Shown one piece after another: positions 26,601-33,778 of a stretch of DNA of 64,000 nt (position 1 is the stretch's first letter; each line of letters starts with the position of its first letter). Origin of the DNA: Cupriavidus nantongensis. GTDB lineage: Bacteria; Pseudomonadota; Gammaproteobacteria; Burkholderiales; Burkholderiaceae. The translations under genes were made by a program, and so were the position numbers. The stretch is taken from NCBI RefSeq assembly GCF_001598055.1, contig NZ_CP014845.1:186001-250000 (forward strand), read 5' to 3'. Under the pieces are notes generated by a model, which ran no database searches, was not told the origin of the DNA, and was given only the letters and a program-made list of their open reading frames with translations.

Positions 26601-26977
26601 GCGCCCGTGCCGGCTTGATAGTTCTGTGCGCTCGCCGCCTGCGGCATGGCCGCAAGCCCGATCAAGACCGCCATTGGCGATGCCAGAGCAGCAAGCGCGC
26701 CGCCGGACAACCAGCCGCCGCCCATGCGTGCCGTCCCCGACTGCAGCGACACCGCAACGCCGTTCGTGGTCATCGAGCCGACCATCGACCCGTTCAGCCC
26801 GACCCCCAGCCCGAGCCCATCCCGCTTCATCCCCAGCACCCGGTGCGCGCGTCGTAGCGCGGCAAAGATGCGCCGCCGCTGCGAGGCGTGCATGCCCGCA
26901 ACGCCCGAGACCGCGGGCAAGGTGTTGTCATGTGTCCGGCGGGCATCGGCCCGGGACATTGTTCTGGTTTGTTGCAT
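20696..26977 (-). CDS. Trimeric autotransporter adhesin (YadA/Hia type)
   Basis: Surface adhesin of 2,093 residues. The last 75 residues form the YadA membrane anchor (GIASAMAMASLPQAY, GYALGLSRV, final GMGYQW with terminal aromatic residue). The passenger is mainly head repeats of about 14 residues of the type AIAIGxxAxAxG, from residue 118 to about 1,300 and beyond. These are interrupted by necks ending in the motif NGSQL (five clear copies, plus NVSQL variants), each usually preceded by VSVGAxGAERxIxNVAAGR. The ATG at 26977 has AGGGAGA upstream. This gives an unusually long N-terminus: a basic segment, then a hydrophobic stretch ending AASA before QNYQ (cleavage after about residue 117). 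A secreted protein gene precedes it and a BamE-like lipoprotein follows. Low-complexity repeats make assembly errors possible, but the frame is intact. Confidence 0.93.
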   Translation of the reverse strand: MQQTRTMSRADARRTHDNTLPAVSGVAGMHASQRRRIFAALRRAHRVLGMKRDGLGLGVGLNGSMVGSMTTNGVAVSLQSGTARMGGGWLSGGALAALASPMAVLIGLAAMPQAASAQNYQAGTGAVATGGGGTAVGTNASATATGGGAPIAIGANSDANSTGAGSPIAIGTGANASGTAPAGNSFEAIAIGTAAQATGAWSTSIGNVATASGTGASAFGTAATAAGNQSTAVGNGATASAAGTIAMGYVANASQAQAIAIGYQSNATSQNALALGPSANASADSASALGRAATASGIASTALGNLAQAQSDYSLAIGSGAVGAGQAAVALGQGAGAGSTVGNANSVALGIGTGALVSGAQNTAIGGGIAGAMRGAGSGVSGARNVAMGSGDGNVAYDGTVDAAAGSLVTGNDNVAIGTNAGIGVTANSTTSIGYNAMATGMNATALGAGAAASGLNSVYLGARTMPGTGAIAQGAIGVGTDVTASQTDAIAMGRQSQASGVSAIAMGTMAVADAADAVAIGNGSTATGGKAVSIGSGNFASGNGAVAIGDPNTATGDGAVAQGMDNTATGNGSVALGNTNMVGAGGQAVSTAGTAAQGAVGIGYQNTVVGQGSVAIGSTSRALGAGAVAFGDSAVANNARDVALGSGSVSAAPVPTANTVIRGTTYTFAGANPTSVVSVGAAGAERQIQNVAAGRISNTSTDAINGSQLYAVQQSLQSAVAGASAHYYSVNDNGTIGANYNNDGASGRFSVAAGVGATAAGIQGTAVGYLANASGLESTAIGYASTASGVNATAIGNQVIAAASGSIAIGTNNTALPHVDAASTNGISIGFWSTVNNAPSGVAVGDRAAASGANTTAVGANAAATNTGATAFGSGATASNVQTLAVGQNATATGPESSAFGYNAAAVGSNSVALGSASSAAGNTTMALGANANASNYATIAMGLDTLSDGNSTVAIGRGAQSHDFQSVALGADSQADTGGTAVGGVSVATGVNATALGRSSTATGSGAVAAGVLANASADGAVAMGSSAAASALNSIAVGRGAVANAEDAVAMGTNALATGGKAVSIGSNNVAYGNGAVAIGDPSYASGTGAFVGGANNIANADGTATATAGNMANGAVAIGNANTAVGQGSVAMGNASRAAAAGALAFGDTATASNAGDVALGSGSVTAAAVGTPGETIGGTAYTFAGATPASTVSVGAVGAERTITNVAAGRLSGTSTDAVNGSQLFATNSKVNQNTTDIANLSTTIGDINNGAGIKYFHANSSLPDSQALGTDSVAIGPNAVANNAGDIALGAGSVTAAAVGTGGITLAGNAYTFAGANPASTLSIGAVGAERTITNVAAGRLSATSTDAINGSQLHATNQAIGQVAQQAGATNERALKYDWNDANGNGQIDPGEVNYNSATLAGVGGTTISNLADGAVSATSTEAINGSQLYAVSSSITNHLGGGAVVNPDGTITGPVYNIQGGSYTTVSDAFTAVDGSITNINTAIDNISNGGGIKYFHANSTLPDSQALGTDSIAVGPAAVANNANSIAMGTNASASIDGGVALGAGSVSNRALAPASGNIVAGTGLVPYNTSDVTLLGAVSVSNAATNSLRQITNVADGTEAHDAVTIRQLQGAIGSVSATGTRYFHANSTAVDSLAAGQESIAVGPTTVVNGDNGIGIGNGALVEMTAPGGTAIGQNALVSQADGVALGTNAQSQGIQSLALGAGSQALFANSVALGAGSVTTVGARTGYIGYGVGGGQNSVGEVSVGTAAGQRQITNVAAGSAPTDAVNVSQLNQVAQNTASSLGGGASYDPNTGSYTAPTYAVGGGTYNNVGDALAAQNTIVTNQGSSLANHLGGGTTYDPSTGNLGGGFTVNGKTYANVADAIGDTAGQVSNSIQYDNSDRSQITLGGTNGTKVTNVAAGNVSENSTDAVNGSQLHATNTTVNNLVEGKVGIVKQENSSAPITVGGDTGGTSISVAGRDGDRQITGVAEGRAPTDAVNVSQLNRVSEGIDQKLAGMDSRVRATENRSNAGIASAMAMASLPQAYLPSKSMLAIGTATFNGETGYALGLSRVSENGSWVMKASGAATSRGDYGGAVGMGYQW

Positions 26978-27152
26978 GGCGACGCTCTCCCTAGATGTGT
27001 TCGCCAACGACGATCGGCCCCGGTCCGCGCCAAAAACGCGGACAAAAGCCCCCCGCTCCGGCACGAAGCCGGAGATCGATTCCACTCAAACGAAAAGACG
27101 CCCGGCCTGGACCGGCCGGTGCGGTGTGCCGGTGGCGGCTAGCCGGCCAGCG

Positions 27153-27734
27153 CTATTGGCCGGCCATGGCGCTCGCCACCGTGACGACGACGCAGGCAGG
27201 GCCGCTGGCAACCAGCAGCGCCTGACCCTGGTTGCTGCCGAGCGTGTACAGCGGCGTGCCGGAAAGGTCCGCGGTCAGCACGCTGCCCTTGGGCAGCAGG
27301 CGCACCACGTCCTGGCATGACTGTGTGAACGGCGCCACGCGTACCAGGTTGCCTTCGCAACCGCTGCGCGTCGGCGCGGTGAAGACGATGCCTGCAGCCT
27401 TGCCCTGGTACCCGGGCGCGTCATAGGCGAGGCCGGCCACGGCCTGCACGGCGTGGTCGTTGGGAGCGTTTTTCTGGGCCTGGGTGTTGGCGGTGAAGCG
27501 GGCGCCCTGCGTCAGGCTGTCGCCCAGTTGCGCGATCAGGCCGGCGCAGGATTTCACGCCGAGCTGGGCGGCCTGACCCTGGAACACAGTGACCCCGGGC
27601 CGTGGCTGGCCGGCTGGTGCGCTCGACTGTGCCTGAGCATCGGTTGTTGCCGTGGCCAGCGTGGTGAACATGGCGAGCATAAGGGCGGCCAGGCGGTCGG
27701 ACGAGTGGCCTGGGGTGAGGAGGGGCGCAAGCAT
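27153..27734 (-). CDS. Small secreted protein upstream of adhesin
   Basis: Unrecognised protein of 193 residues. MLAPLLTPGHSSDRLAALML and the following hydrophobic stretch end at AQAQSS, a credible signal peptide with cleavage near residue 36. The mature part has four cysteines (SCAG, SGCEG, SCQDV, PACVVV) that could form two disulfides in the periplasm, and predicted beta strands such as GSVLTADLSGTPLYTLG. It is 175 bases upstream of the adhesin start on the same strand, so co-transcription is plausible. It could be a periplasmic partner of the adhesin or an unrelated secreted protein. Confidence 0.65.
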   Translation of the reverse strand: MLAPLLTPGHSSDRLAALMLAMFTTLATATTDAQAQSSAPAGQPRPGVTVFQGQAAQLGVKSCAGLIAQLGDSLTQGARFTANTQAQKNAPNDHAVQAVAGLAYDAPGYQGKAAGIVFTAPTRSGCEGNLVRVAPFTQSCQDVVRLLPKGSVLTADLSGTPLYTLGSNQGQALLVASGPACVVVTVASAMAGQ

Positions 27735-28215
27735 TGTTTGTCTTCCTTGTCGATGCAAGGACAAGACCGGACGCATTGCGCTCTGCGGCGCTTGCCCCGG
27801 CTTGTCTGGAGGCACTGCATGGATATCGTTTTTGGTTCGGCCCATCGCTTGTCACGGCCATGGACTGTACACATCGTTACAAATGTCTTAATGCATTTAT
27901 GTCCAATACATCACTCGCGGGGCGATGATAGCCGCAATAATTAGGAAAGGGATGAGTCAACTGTAAACAAATGTAAGTGAGCCAAAAGGCGTGATTTTTG
28001 AACATGCATTTTGGACTCACTTTTTACGACAAAAAAATAGCACCAGATTGGTGAATCCAGTGCAGCCGGGAGCATAAACGAGCCGCGTTGCGTGCGCAAC
28101 TATGCGGCTCCGAAGGGTGTTAAGTAATCTTTTAATCCATTTCGCCGAGCCATTATTGCGAAAATTGCACCAATAACTTTAGCCTCGGACGGGGACTCCC
28201 CGCCCGTCAGCAAGG
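27735..28215. promoter_or_regulatory. AT-rich upstream region of the adhesin operon
   Basis: No gene is seen in these 481 bases. From about 27870 to 28190 the composition becomes clearly more AT-rich than the surroundings. The word ACAAATGT occurs twice, near 27875 and 27965, and several A/T runs are present (for example CACTTTTTACGACAAAAAAA). This is the likely promoter region for the minus-strand secreted protein and adhesin genes, and its composition would suit binding of H-NS-like silencers. No specific binding site can be assigned. Confidence 0.45.
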
Positions 28216-28752
28216 TCAGCGCAGCACCCGATAGGCCGACTGCACCAGTCCGGAAGGGAAGTGACGGCTCGACTCGAGCCTCAGGCTCACGTCGTGCGGT
28301 AGCGCGCCAAACAATGGCCTGCCTGCGCCGATCAGCACCGGCACCGTGGTGACCACCATGTCGGCGATCAATCCTTCGCGAAGGAAGGACTGCACCACCT
28401 GCCCGCCGTCGACATAGACGCGTTGCACGCCTTCCGCCGCCAGTTGCGCCATGGCGTCTTGCGGTGTCGAATCGCAGAAGCGCACCTTGCCCTGCAACGC
28501 GTCGGGCACCGGTTTACCGGCCAGTTGCCGGGACAACACCAGCACCGGCCGGTCGTAAGCCCATTCGCCCATCGTGATGATTTTTTCAAAGCTGCCGCGC
28601 CCCATCACGATCGCGCCCTTGTCGGCGATGAAGTCGTTGTAGCCGTGGTCTTCGGCGGGATCATCCCGCTCGAGAAGCCAGCCGATGTCGCCATCCGGGC
28701 GGGCGATGAAACCATCGAGGCTGGTGGCGATGAAGACGTGTCCGGTGATCAT
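28216..28752 (-). CDS. Dihydrofolate reductase-family (RibD C-terminal) protein
   Basis: A 178-residue oxidoreductase-like protein of the RibD C-terminal/DHFR fold. The N-terminus HVFIATSLDGFIARPDGDIGWL and the NADPH-region motif GAIVMGRGSFEKI are typical of stand-alone members such as YyaP and YwjB. VYVDGGQVVQSFLREGLIADM and TTVPVLIGAGRPLF complete the family pattern. It has no linkage to folate or riboflavin genes and lies between the adhesin upstream region and the porin. The physiological substrate is not known. It appears complete and independently transcribed. Confidence 0.87.
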   Translation of the reverse strand: MITGHVFIATSLDGFIARPDGDIGWLLERDDPAEDHGYNDFIADKGAIVMGRGSFEKIITMGEWAYDRPVLVLSRQLAGKPVPDALQGKVRFCDSTPQDAMAQLAAEGVQRVYVDGGQVVQSFLREGLIADMVVTTVPVLIGAGRPLFGALPHDVSLRLESSRHFPSGLVQSAYRVLR

Positions 28753-28884
28753 GGGTATTCCCCTTGTTCTGTCGGCATGGAGATGGCGCTGCAGTGGCGC
28801 ATTTTATGCCTGTGGACACGGGTGTCATTGCATCGGCGTGAGTAGCGCCGCCGCCCAGCGCTACCCCGCACCGACGAGACCCCC

Positions 28885-29961
28885 TCAGAACACGTGCCGG
28901 ATCCCGGCCATCACGCCCACGCGCGTGGTGCGGCGGACATCGGTCACTGGCGTGCCGGCCCAGTACTCGGTCTCGCGGCCGACCGTGCCGCCGCGCGCGA
29001 AGGTGGCGTCGGCCTCGAGGAACAGGCTGGTGCGCTTGGACAACGCATAGTCGGCCACCGCCGAGATCGCATCGGCATTGCCGCTGCCCAGCACAAGCGG
29101 CGTGGCCTGGAACTGGGTGGTCACCGTGCCGCTCTGCTGGTAGCGGTAATAGGCGCCCGACAGGTGCAGCGCCGGCGTTAGCTGATAGCCGAGGCCGACG
29201 AAGGCAATCCAGAAACGCGCGTCCGGATTGGTCTCGCGGCGGCCCATGTAGCCGGCATAGCCGGTGGCCTTGCCGACCACATAGGAAGCGCCGACCGAGT
29301 AGTTGTGCAGGGTGTTGTCGCCGCTGCCGGGACGCTGCTGGTCATAGGCGACGCCCAGCGCCAGCGGTCCGTCCTGGACCATCACGCCACCGCCAAAGGT
29401 GGCGCCGCGAGCCATGCTGCCGGGGCGCTCGCCGAAGCCGTAGTCGAGCTGCACGCTGACCGGCCCGAACTTATGCTTGTACACCACGCTGTTGTTGACG
29501 CGGTAGCCCTGGAAGAAGATGTCGCCGCCGGTGTAGAGCGGATCGGACCAGAAGTTGCCCCAGCTCTGGTCGAGCGGATCGAAGGACCAGGCGATGTTGT
29601 TCAGCGCGTTGTACTGGCGGCCGAAGGTCAGGGTGCCCCAGTCGCCGGACAGGCCGACGTATGCCTGCCGGCCGAACAGCGCGCTATATGCGGTCTTGCC
29701 GTCGTCGGTGCCGAAGCCGTTCTCGAGCAGGAACACCGCCTTGTTGCCGCCGCCCAGGTCTTCGTCGCCCTTCAGGCCCCAGCGGCTGCCGCCGATGCCG
29801 CTGGAGACCAGTTCGCCCTGGTCGTGATGACGGCCATCGATGTTGGAGGTGTAGCGCACGGCGGTGCTGATCACACCGTAGAGCGTCAGGCTGGACTGCG
29901 CATACGAAATTGCGGGCAGCACTGCGCCCGCCAGCAGCCACAGGCTGGCTGATTTCTTCAT
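28885..29961 (-). CDS. Gram-negative porin (general diffusion, betaproteobacterial type)
   Basis: Outer-membrane beta-barrel of 358 residues. The signal peptide MKKSASLWLLAGAVLPAISYA is followed by QSSLTLYGVISTAVRY, the standard first strand of betaproteobacterial porins. GSRWGLKGDEDLGGGNKAVFLLENGF and LFGRQAYVGLSGDWGTLTFGRQ are family hallmarks, and the chain ends in the aromatic residue Phe required for BAM recognition. GAGGAGACCCC precedes the ATG at 29961. The gene is last in the minus-strand run dmlA-BCCT-cntA-ALDH-cntB-porin, only 53 bases after cntB, suggesting it admits carnitine or other trimethylammonium compounds through the outer membrane. Confidence 0.92.
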   Translation of the reverse strand: MKKSASLWLLAGAVLPAISYAQSSLTLYGVISTAVRYTSNIDGRHHDQGELVSSGIGGSRWGLKGDEDLGGGNKAVFLLENGFGTDDGKTAYSALFGRQAYVGLSGDWGTLTFGRQYNALNNIAWSFDPLDQSWGNFWSDPLYTGGDIFFQGYRVNNSVVYKHKFGPVSVQLDYGFGERPGSMARGATFGGGVMVQDGPLALGVAYDQQRPGSGDNTLHNYSVGASYVVGKATGYAGYMGRRETNPDARFWIAFVGLGYQLTPALHLSGAYYRYQQSGTVTTQFQATPLVLGSGNADAISAVADYALSKRTSLFLEADATFARGGTVGRETEYWAGTPVTDVRRTTRVGVMAGIRHVF

Positions 29962-30014
29962 GGGGTCTCCTCGGTGGTCCTGGCCGGCGTCCGATGCGCC
30001 GGCCTGTTGTTGTG

Positions 30015-30992
30015 TTACAGGTCGAGCACGAGCTTGCCGCCCCGGGCCCGCGAGACGCAGATCATCATCGTCTTCTGCGCCGCTTTCTCCTTGTCGCTCA
30101 GGTACTGGTCGAAGTGAACCGCCTCGCCTTCCAGGATGCGGGTCTCGCAGGTGCCGCACACGCCTTCGCGGCACAGGCATTCGACCGGCACGGTGCCGTC
30201 GCGCTCGATCGCCTTCAGGATCGACTCGCCCGCGCCGACTTCCACAGTCTTGCCGGATTTCGCCAGCACCACGGTGAAGGCGTCGCCGGCCTGTTCCGGC
30301 GCGGCGAACTGTTCCCAGTGCACGCGAGACGGATCGATGCCGACGTCTTGCGCGGCCTGGCGCACGGCCTCGATCAGCGGGGCCGGGCCGCACACATAGA
30401 CATGCGTGCCGGCGTCCATGCCGCCCAGCAGGCCGGATAGATCGAGCTTCTGCCCCTTGCTGTCGACATAGAAGCTGACGCGGCCCCCGGAAGACTGCTG
30501 CGTGAGCGCCGCCAGTTCATCGCGGAACGCGCCGTGCTCGTCGGCGCGGAACGCGTAGTGCAGTTCGTGCGACGCGCCGCGCTTGCGCAGCTCGTGCATC
30601 TGCGACATGAACGGCGTGATACCGATCCCGCCGGCGATCAGCACGTGGTGATGTGCGCCATCGTCCAGCGCGAACAGGTTGTTCGGCGTTGTGATGGTGA
30701 GCGCGTCGCCCTCGGCCACCTTGTCGTGCAGGAACGCCGAGCCGCCTTTGGACTTCTCCTCGCGGCGCACGCCGATCTGGTAGCTGCCGAGCGCATCGGG
30801 AGAGCTCATCAGCGAGTAGGCGTTGCTGTACTGGCGCTCGCCGTCGCGCATCTGCACGATGACGTGGCTGCCGCCGGTAAAAGGGGGTAGCTCGCCGCCG
30901 TCGATCGCTTCCAGGGTGAAGCGCTTGATCAGCGGGGTCACGTGCTCGATGCGCGAGACCCGCACCTGGAGGGTCTGGTAGAAATTGCCCAT
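30015..30992 (-). CDS. cntB: Carnitine monooxygenase reductase subunit
   Basis: Electron-transfer partner of the Rieske oxygenase CntA, 325 residues. The N-terminal flavin domain contains RQYSNAYSLMSSP and GIGVRREEKSKGGSA-like stretches (FMN site). The NAD domain contains HVLIAGGIGITPFMSQM. The C-terminal plant-type ferredoxin has cysteines in ECLCREGVCGTCETRIL and a distal ICVSRA Cys, ligating [2Fe-2S]. This order (FMN, NAD, 2Fe-2S) is that of the vanillate demethylase/CntB class. It lies 30 bases downstream of the aldehyde dehydrogenase and in the same operon as cntA, dmlA and a BCCT carrier, matching the E. coli yeaUVWX gene set. Confidence 0.9.
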   Translation of the reverse strand: MGNFYQTLQVRVSRIEHVTPLIKRFTLEAIDGGELPPFTGGSHVIVQMRDGERQYSNAYSLMSSPDALGSYQIGVRREEKSKGGSAFLHDKVAEGDALTITTPNNLFALDDGAHHHVLIAGGIGITPFMSQMHELRKRGASHELHYAFRADEHGAFRDELAALTQQSSGGRVSFYVDSKGQKLDLSGLLGGMDAGTHVYVCGPAPLIEAVRQAAQDVGIDPSRVHWEQFAAPEQAGDAFTVVLAKSGKTVEVGAGESILKAIERDGTVPVECLCREGVCGTCETRILEGEAVHFDQYLSDKEKAAQKTMMICVSRARGGKLVLDL

Positions 30993-31022
30993 GCTGCTGT
31001 CTTCCGGGTGTGCTGCCGCGCG

Positions 31023-32471
31023 TTACAGCGCCATGCAGAGGTATTTCATCTCGAGGTAGTCCTCGATGCCGTACTTCGAGCCCTCGCGGCCCAGGCCCGA
31101 CTGCTTCACGCCGCCGAACGGCGCCACCTCGTTCGAGAACAGGCCGGTGTTGATGCCGACGATGCCGTACTCGAGCTGCTCGGCCACGCGCCAGACCCGG
31201 CCGATATCGCGGCTGAAGAAGTAGGCGGCGAGGCCGTAGATGGTGTCGTTGGCCATGCGCACCACGTCGGCTTCGGAGGAGAAGCGGACGATGGGCGAGA
31301 CCGGACCGAAGATCTCTTCGTCCAGCACGCGCATGCCGGGTTTGACGTCGGCCAGCACCGTCGGCGCGAAGAACTGCGCACCGGCCTCGTGCACGCCGCC
31401 GCCGATGGCGATGCGCGCGCCCTTGCGGACGGCATCGGCCACCAGCTCGCCGACCTTGGCGACCGCCTTGTCGGTGATCAGCGGACCGATCTCGCTGCCG
31501 GCGGTGAAGCCGTTGCCGACGCGCAGCCCGGCCACCTTCTTCACGTAGCGCTCGACGAACTGGTCGTAGACGGCATCGTGGATATAGAGGCGGTTGACGC
31601 AGACGCAGGTCTGGCCGGCGTTGCGGTACTTGGCCTGGATCGCGCCTTCGACGGCCGCGTCGATGTCGGCGTCCTCGAACACGATGAAGGGGGCATTGCC
31701 GCCCAGCTCCAGCGACACCTTCTTGACCGTGCCCGCGCACTGCTGCATCAGCAGGCGGCCGACCGGCGTGGAGCCGGTGAACGACAGCTTGCGCACCAGC
31801 GGGTGGCCGGTGAACTGGCTGCCGATCGCCGCCGCGTCGCCGGTGACGACGTTCAGCACGCCCGCGGGGATGCCGGCGCGCAGCGCCAGCTCGGCCAGCG
31901 CCAGCGCGCTGAACGGGGTCTCGTTGGCGGGCTTGACCACCATGGTGCAGCCGGCCGCCAGCGCGGGCGCGGCCTTGCGCGCGATCATCGCCGCCGGGAA
32001 GTTCCACGGCGTGATCGCGGCGCAGACGCCGATCGGCTCGCGCACCACCACCAGGCGCTTGTCGGCGGCGGGGGAGGGAATCACGTCGCCGTAGAGGCGC
32101 TTGGCTTCCTCGCCGAACCACTCGATGAACGAGGCGGCGTAGCGCACCTCGCCGCGCGCTTCGGCCAGCGGCTTGCCCTGCTCGCGCGTCATGATGGCGG
32201 CGAGGTCGTCCTCGTGCGCAATGATCAGGTCGAACCACTTGCGCAGCAGCGCGGCGCGCTCCTTGGCGGTGCGGGCCTTCCAGCCGGGCAGGGCGGCGTT
32301 GGCGGCCTCGATCGCGGCCACGGCGCCGGCCTCGCACATCAGCGGCACGGTGCCGACCAGGTCGCCGGTGGCGGGGTCGGTCACGGCCACGGTGGCGGCG
32401 TCGGGGGCGTCGGTCCATTCGGCGCCGATCAGGGCCTGCTGGCGGAACAGGGCGTTGTCCTTCAGTTGCAT
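31023..32471 (-). CDS. NAD(P)-dependent semialdehyde dehydrogenase, probable malic semialdehyde oxidation
   Basis: Aldehyde dehydrogenase of 482 residues, closest in pattern to GabD-type succinate semialdehyde dehydrogenases (ITPWNFPAAMIARKAAPALA, FTGSTPVGR, LELGGNAPFIVFEDAD with the general-base Glu, and NAGQTCVCVNRLY with the nucleophilic Cys). It is placed 32 bases after cntA and 30 before cntB. The yeaUVWX-like E. coli cluster lacks an adjacent copy. CntAB cleaves L-carnitine to trimethylamine and malic semialdehyde, so oxidation of that aldehyde to malate is the expected role. The structural resemblance of malic and succinic semialdehydes fits the GabD similarity. Substrate is inferred. 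Confidence 0.9.
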   Translation of the reverse strand: MQLKDNALFRQQALIGAEWTDAPDAATVAVTDPATGDLVGTVPLMCEAGAVAAIEAANAALPGWKARTAKERAALLRKWFDLIIAHEDDLAAIMTREQGKPLAEARGEVRYAASFIEWFGEEAKRLYGDVIPSPAADKRLVVVREPIGVCAAITPWNFPAAMIARKAAPALAAGCTMVVKPANETPFSALALAELALRAGIPAGVLNVVTGDAAAIGSQFTGHPLVRKLSFTGSTPVGRLLMQQCAGTVKKVSLELGGNAPFIVFEDADIDAAVEGAIQAKYRNAGQTCVCVNRLYIHDAVYDQFVERYVKKVAGLRVGNGFTAGSEIGPLITDKAVAKVGELVADAVRKGARIAIGGGVHEAGAQFFAPTVLADVKPGMRVLDEEIFGPVSPIVRFSSEADVVRMANDTIYGLAAYFFSRDIGRVWRVAEQLEYGIVGINTGLFSNEVAPFGGVKQSGLGREGSKYGIEDYLEMKYLCMAL

Positions 32472-32503
32472 TTGTCTGGTCTCCGTTTCGATTGGGGCCG
32501 GGC

Positions 32504-33640
32504 TCAGGCGCCCTCGTATTCCTTCGCCACCTTGCGGTGGAAATGCACGATGCCGTGCTCGCTGATGCCGCTGCGCTGGCGGTCGACCATGATCCGGCCC
32601 TGGCCGCGATAGCCGCGCGACTTCAGGCCCTTCTGCACGCTTTCGACCAGGCGCAGGTCTTCGGGGCGGAACACGTCGCGGTACCACTCGACCAGCTTCT
32701 GCTGCTCCTCGGTCAGCTCCTTGTTCAGGAAGTAGATCTCGTAGTGCTGGAGCGTGACTTCGGCGCTGGCCGGAAACTCGTAGATCACCGTCATGAAGTT
32801 GGCGCCCGGCGGCACGTTGAACATCGTGCAGGGCCAGGCCCAGAAGCCGCTGAAGCTGGGGTCCTTGATCGACTCGTCCAGCTTGAAGGACTTCTCCGAC
32901 GACTTGGCGTGGCCGAACTGCAGCGTCCAGTTGCCGTGCAGCGTGTGGGTATAGCGGTCGACCTGCACCGAGTCCGAGAAGCCTGGGTGGGCCGGGCCGC
33001 AGTGGTAGCACTCCATGTAGTTGTCGACGATGGACTTCCAGTTGGCTGGGGTCTCGGTGACGAAGCGGGCGCCGAGGTGGAGCTCGTCGATGACGGGGCA
33101 GGCGGCGCGCAGGCGCGCCTCCAGGCCGGGCAGCTGTTCCTCGACACTGCCGGCGTCCGGGTTCATGTTGATAAAGACGAAGCCGGCGTATTCCTCGACC
33201 CGCACCGGCACCAGGCTCGACTTGCTCTTGTCGAAATTGGGCACGTTGTCGCAGTTGCGCGCCAGCGCCAGTTCGCCGTCGAGCTTGAAGGTCCAGGCGT
33301 GGTACGGGCAGGTGATGACGTTCTTCGCACGGCCGCTGCCTTGCAGCAGCTGGTGGCCGCGGTGGGGGCAGACGTTGTAGAAGGCGCGCAGCACGCCTTC
33401 GCGGTCGCGCAGCACGACGATGCTTTCGCCGATGATCTCGCGCGTCACGTAGTCGTTCGATTCGGCCAGTTCGCTGCGGTGGGCCACGCAGATCCAGCTG
33501 TTGGCGAAGATCTTTTCCTTCTCGTACTCGAACACCGCGTCCCGGGTGTAGAAGGAGGCGGGCAGGGTCCAGGCGTTTTCGTCGTCGGCGCAGAAGCCGT
33601 CGGGCAGCTTGACGGCGGCAGTGTCCAGGGTCTTCTCCAT
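32504..33640 (-). CDS. cntA: Carnitine monooxygenase oxygenase subunit
   Basis: Rieske non-haem iron oxygenase of 378 residues that cleaves L-carnitine to trimethylamine and malic semialdehyde. The Rieske [2Fe-2S] ligands are Cys91, His93 (CPHRGHQ) and Cys111, His114 (CPYHAWTF). The catalytic iron site is in NYMECYHCGPAH: His213 and His218, with Glu210 in the bridging position where most Rieske oxygenases use Asp. The glutamate bridge is a known trait of CntA (Glu205 in Acinetobacter), and all five residues are shifted by exactly five. The ATG at 33640 has AAGGAAACGG upstream. The neighbours (cntB, BCCT carrier, dmlA) confirm the assignment. Confidence 0.93.
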   Translation of the reverse strand: MEKTLDTAAVKLPDGFCADDENAWTLPASFYTRDAVFEYEKEKIFANSWICVAHRSELAESNDYVTREIIGESIVVLRDREGVLRAFYNVCPHRGHQLLQGSGRAKNVITCPYHAWTFKLDGELALARNCDNVPNFDKSKSSLVPVRVEEYAGFVFINMNPDAGSVEEQLPGLEARLRAACPVIDELHLGARFVTETPANWKSIVDNYMECYHCGPAHPGFSDSVQVDRYTHTLHGNWTLQFGHAKSSEKSFKLDESIKDPSFSGFWAWPCTMFNVPPGANFMTVIYEFPASAEVTLQHYEIYFLNKELTEEQQKLVEWYRDVFRPEDLRLVESVQKGLKSRGYRGQGRIMVDRQRSGISEHGIVHFHRKVAKEYEGA

Positions 33641-33651
33641 GATTCCGTTTC

Positions 33652-33690
33652 CTTGGTTAATTTATGGTTACTGGTTAAATATCGTTTAAC
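33652..33690. promoter_or_regulatory. Candidate operator/promoter upstream of cntA
   Basis: Just upstream of cntA is an AT-rich patch containing GGTTAA at 33654-33659 and again near 33672-33677, GGTTA in TATGGTTAC, and GTTTAAC near 33683-33689. The same GTTAA core recurs at 35475-35508 upstream of the BCCT gene. This suggests a common activator for two transcription units of the carnitine set. Which of DmlR or the HTH-PAS protein binds here is unknown. Confidence 0.4.
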
Positions 33691-33778
33691 AGCAGGGCGT
33701 AAAAAAAAGAGCCGTAGGGCGGGCAAATTTCCAGGCTGGGAAGGGGACGGCCGGGGCCGGTCCCCTGTCGCCGCGCGA

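Noticed and set aside
20696..26977. CRISPR-like repeat periodicity
   Set aside because: The periodicity is of degenerate 42-base coding repeats (14 residues) in the adhesin head, with no constant repeat/unique spacer structure.
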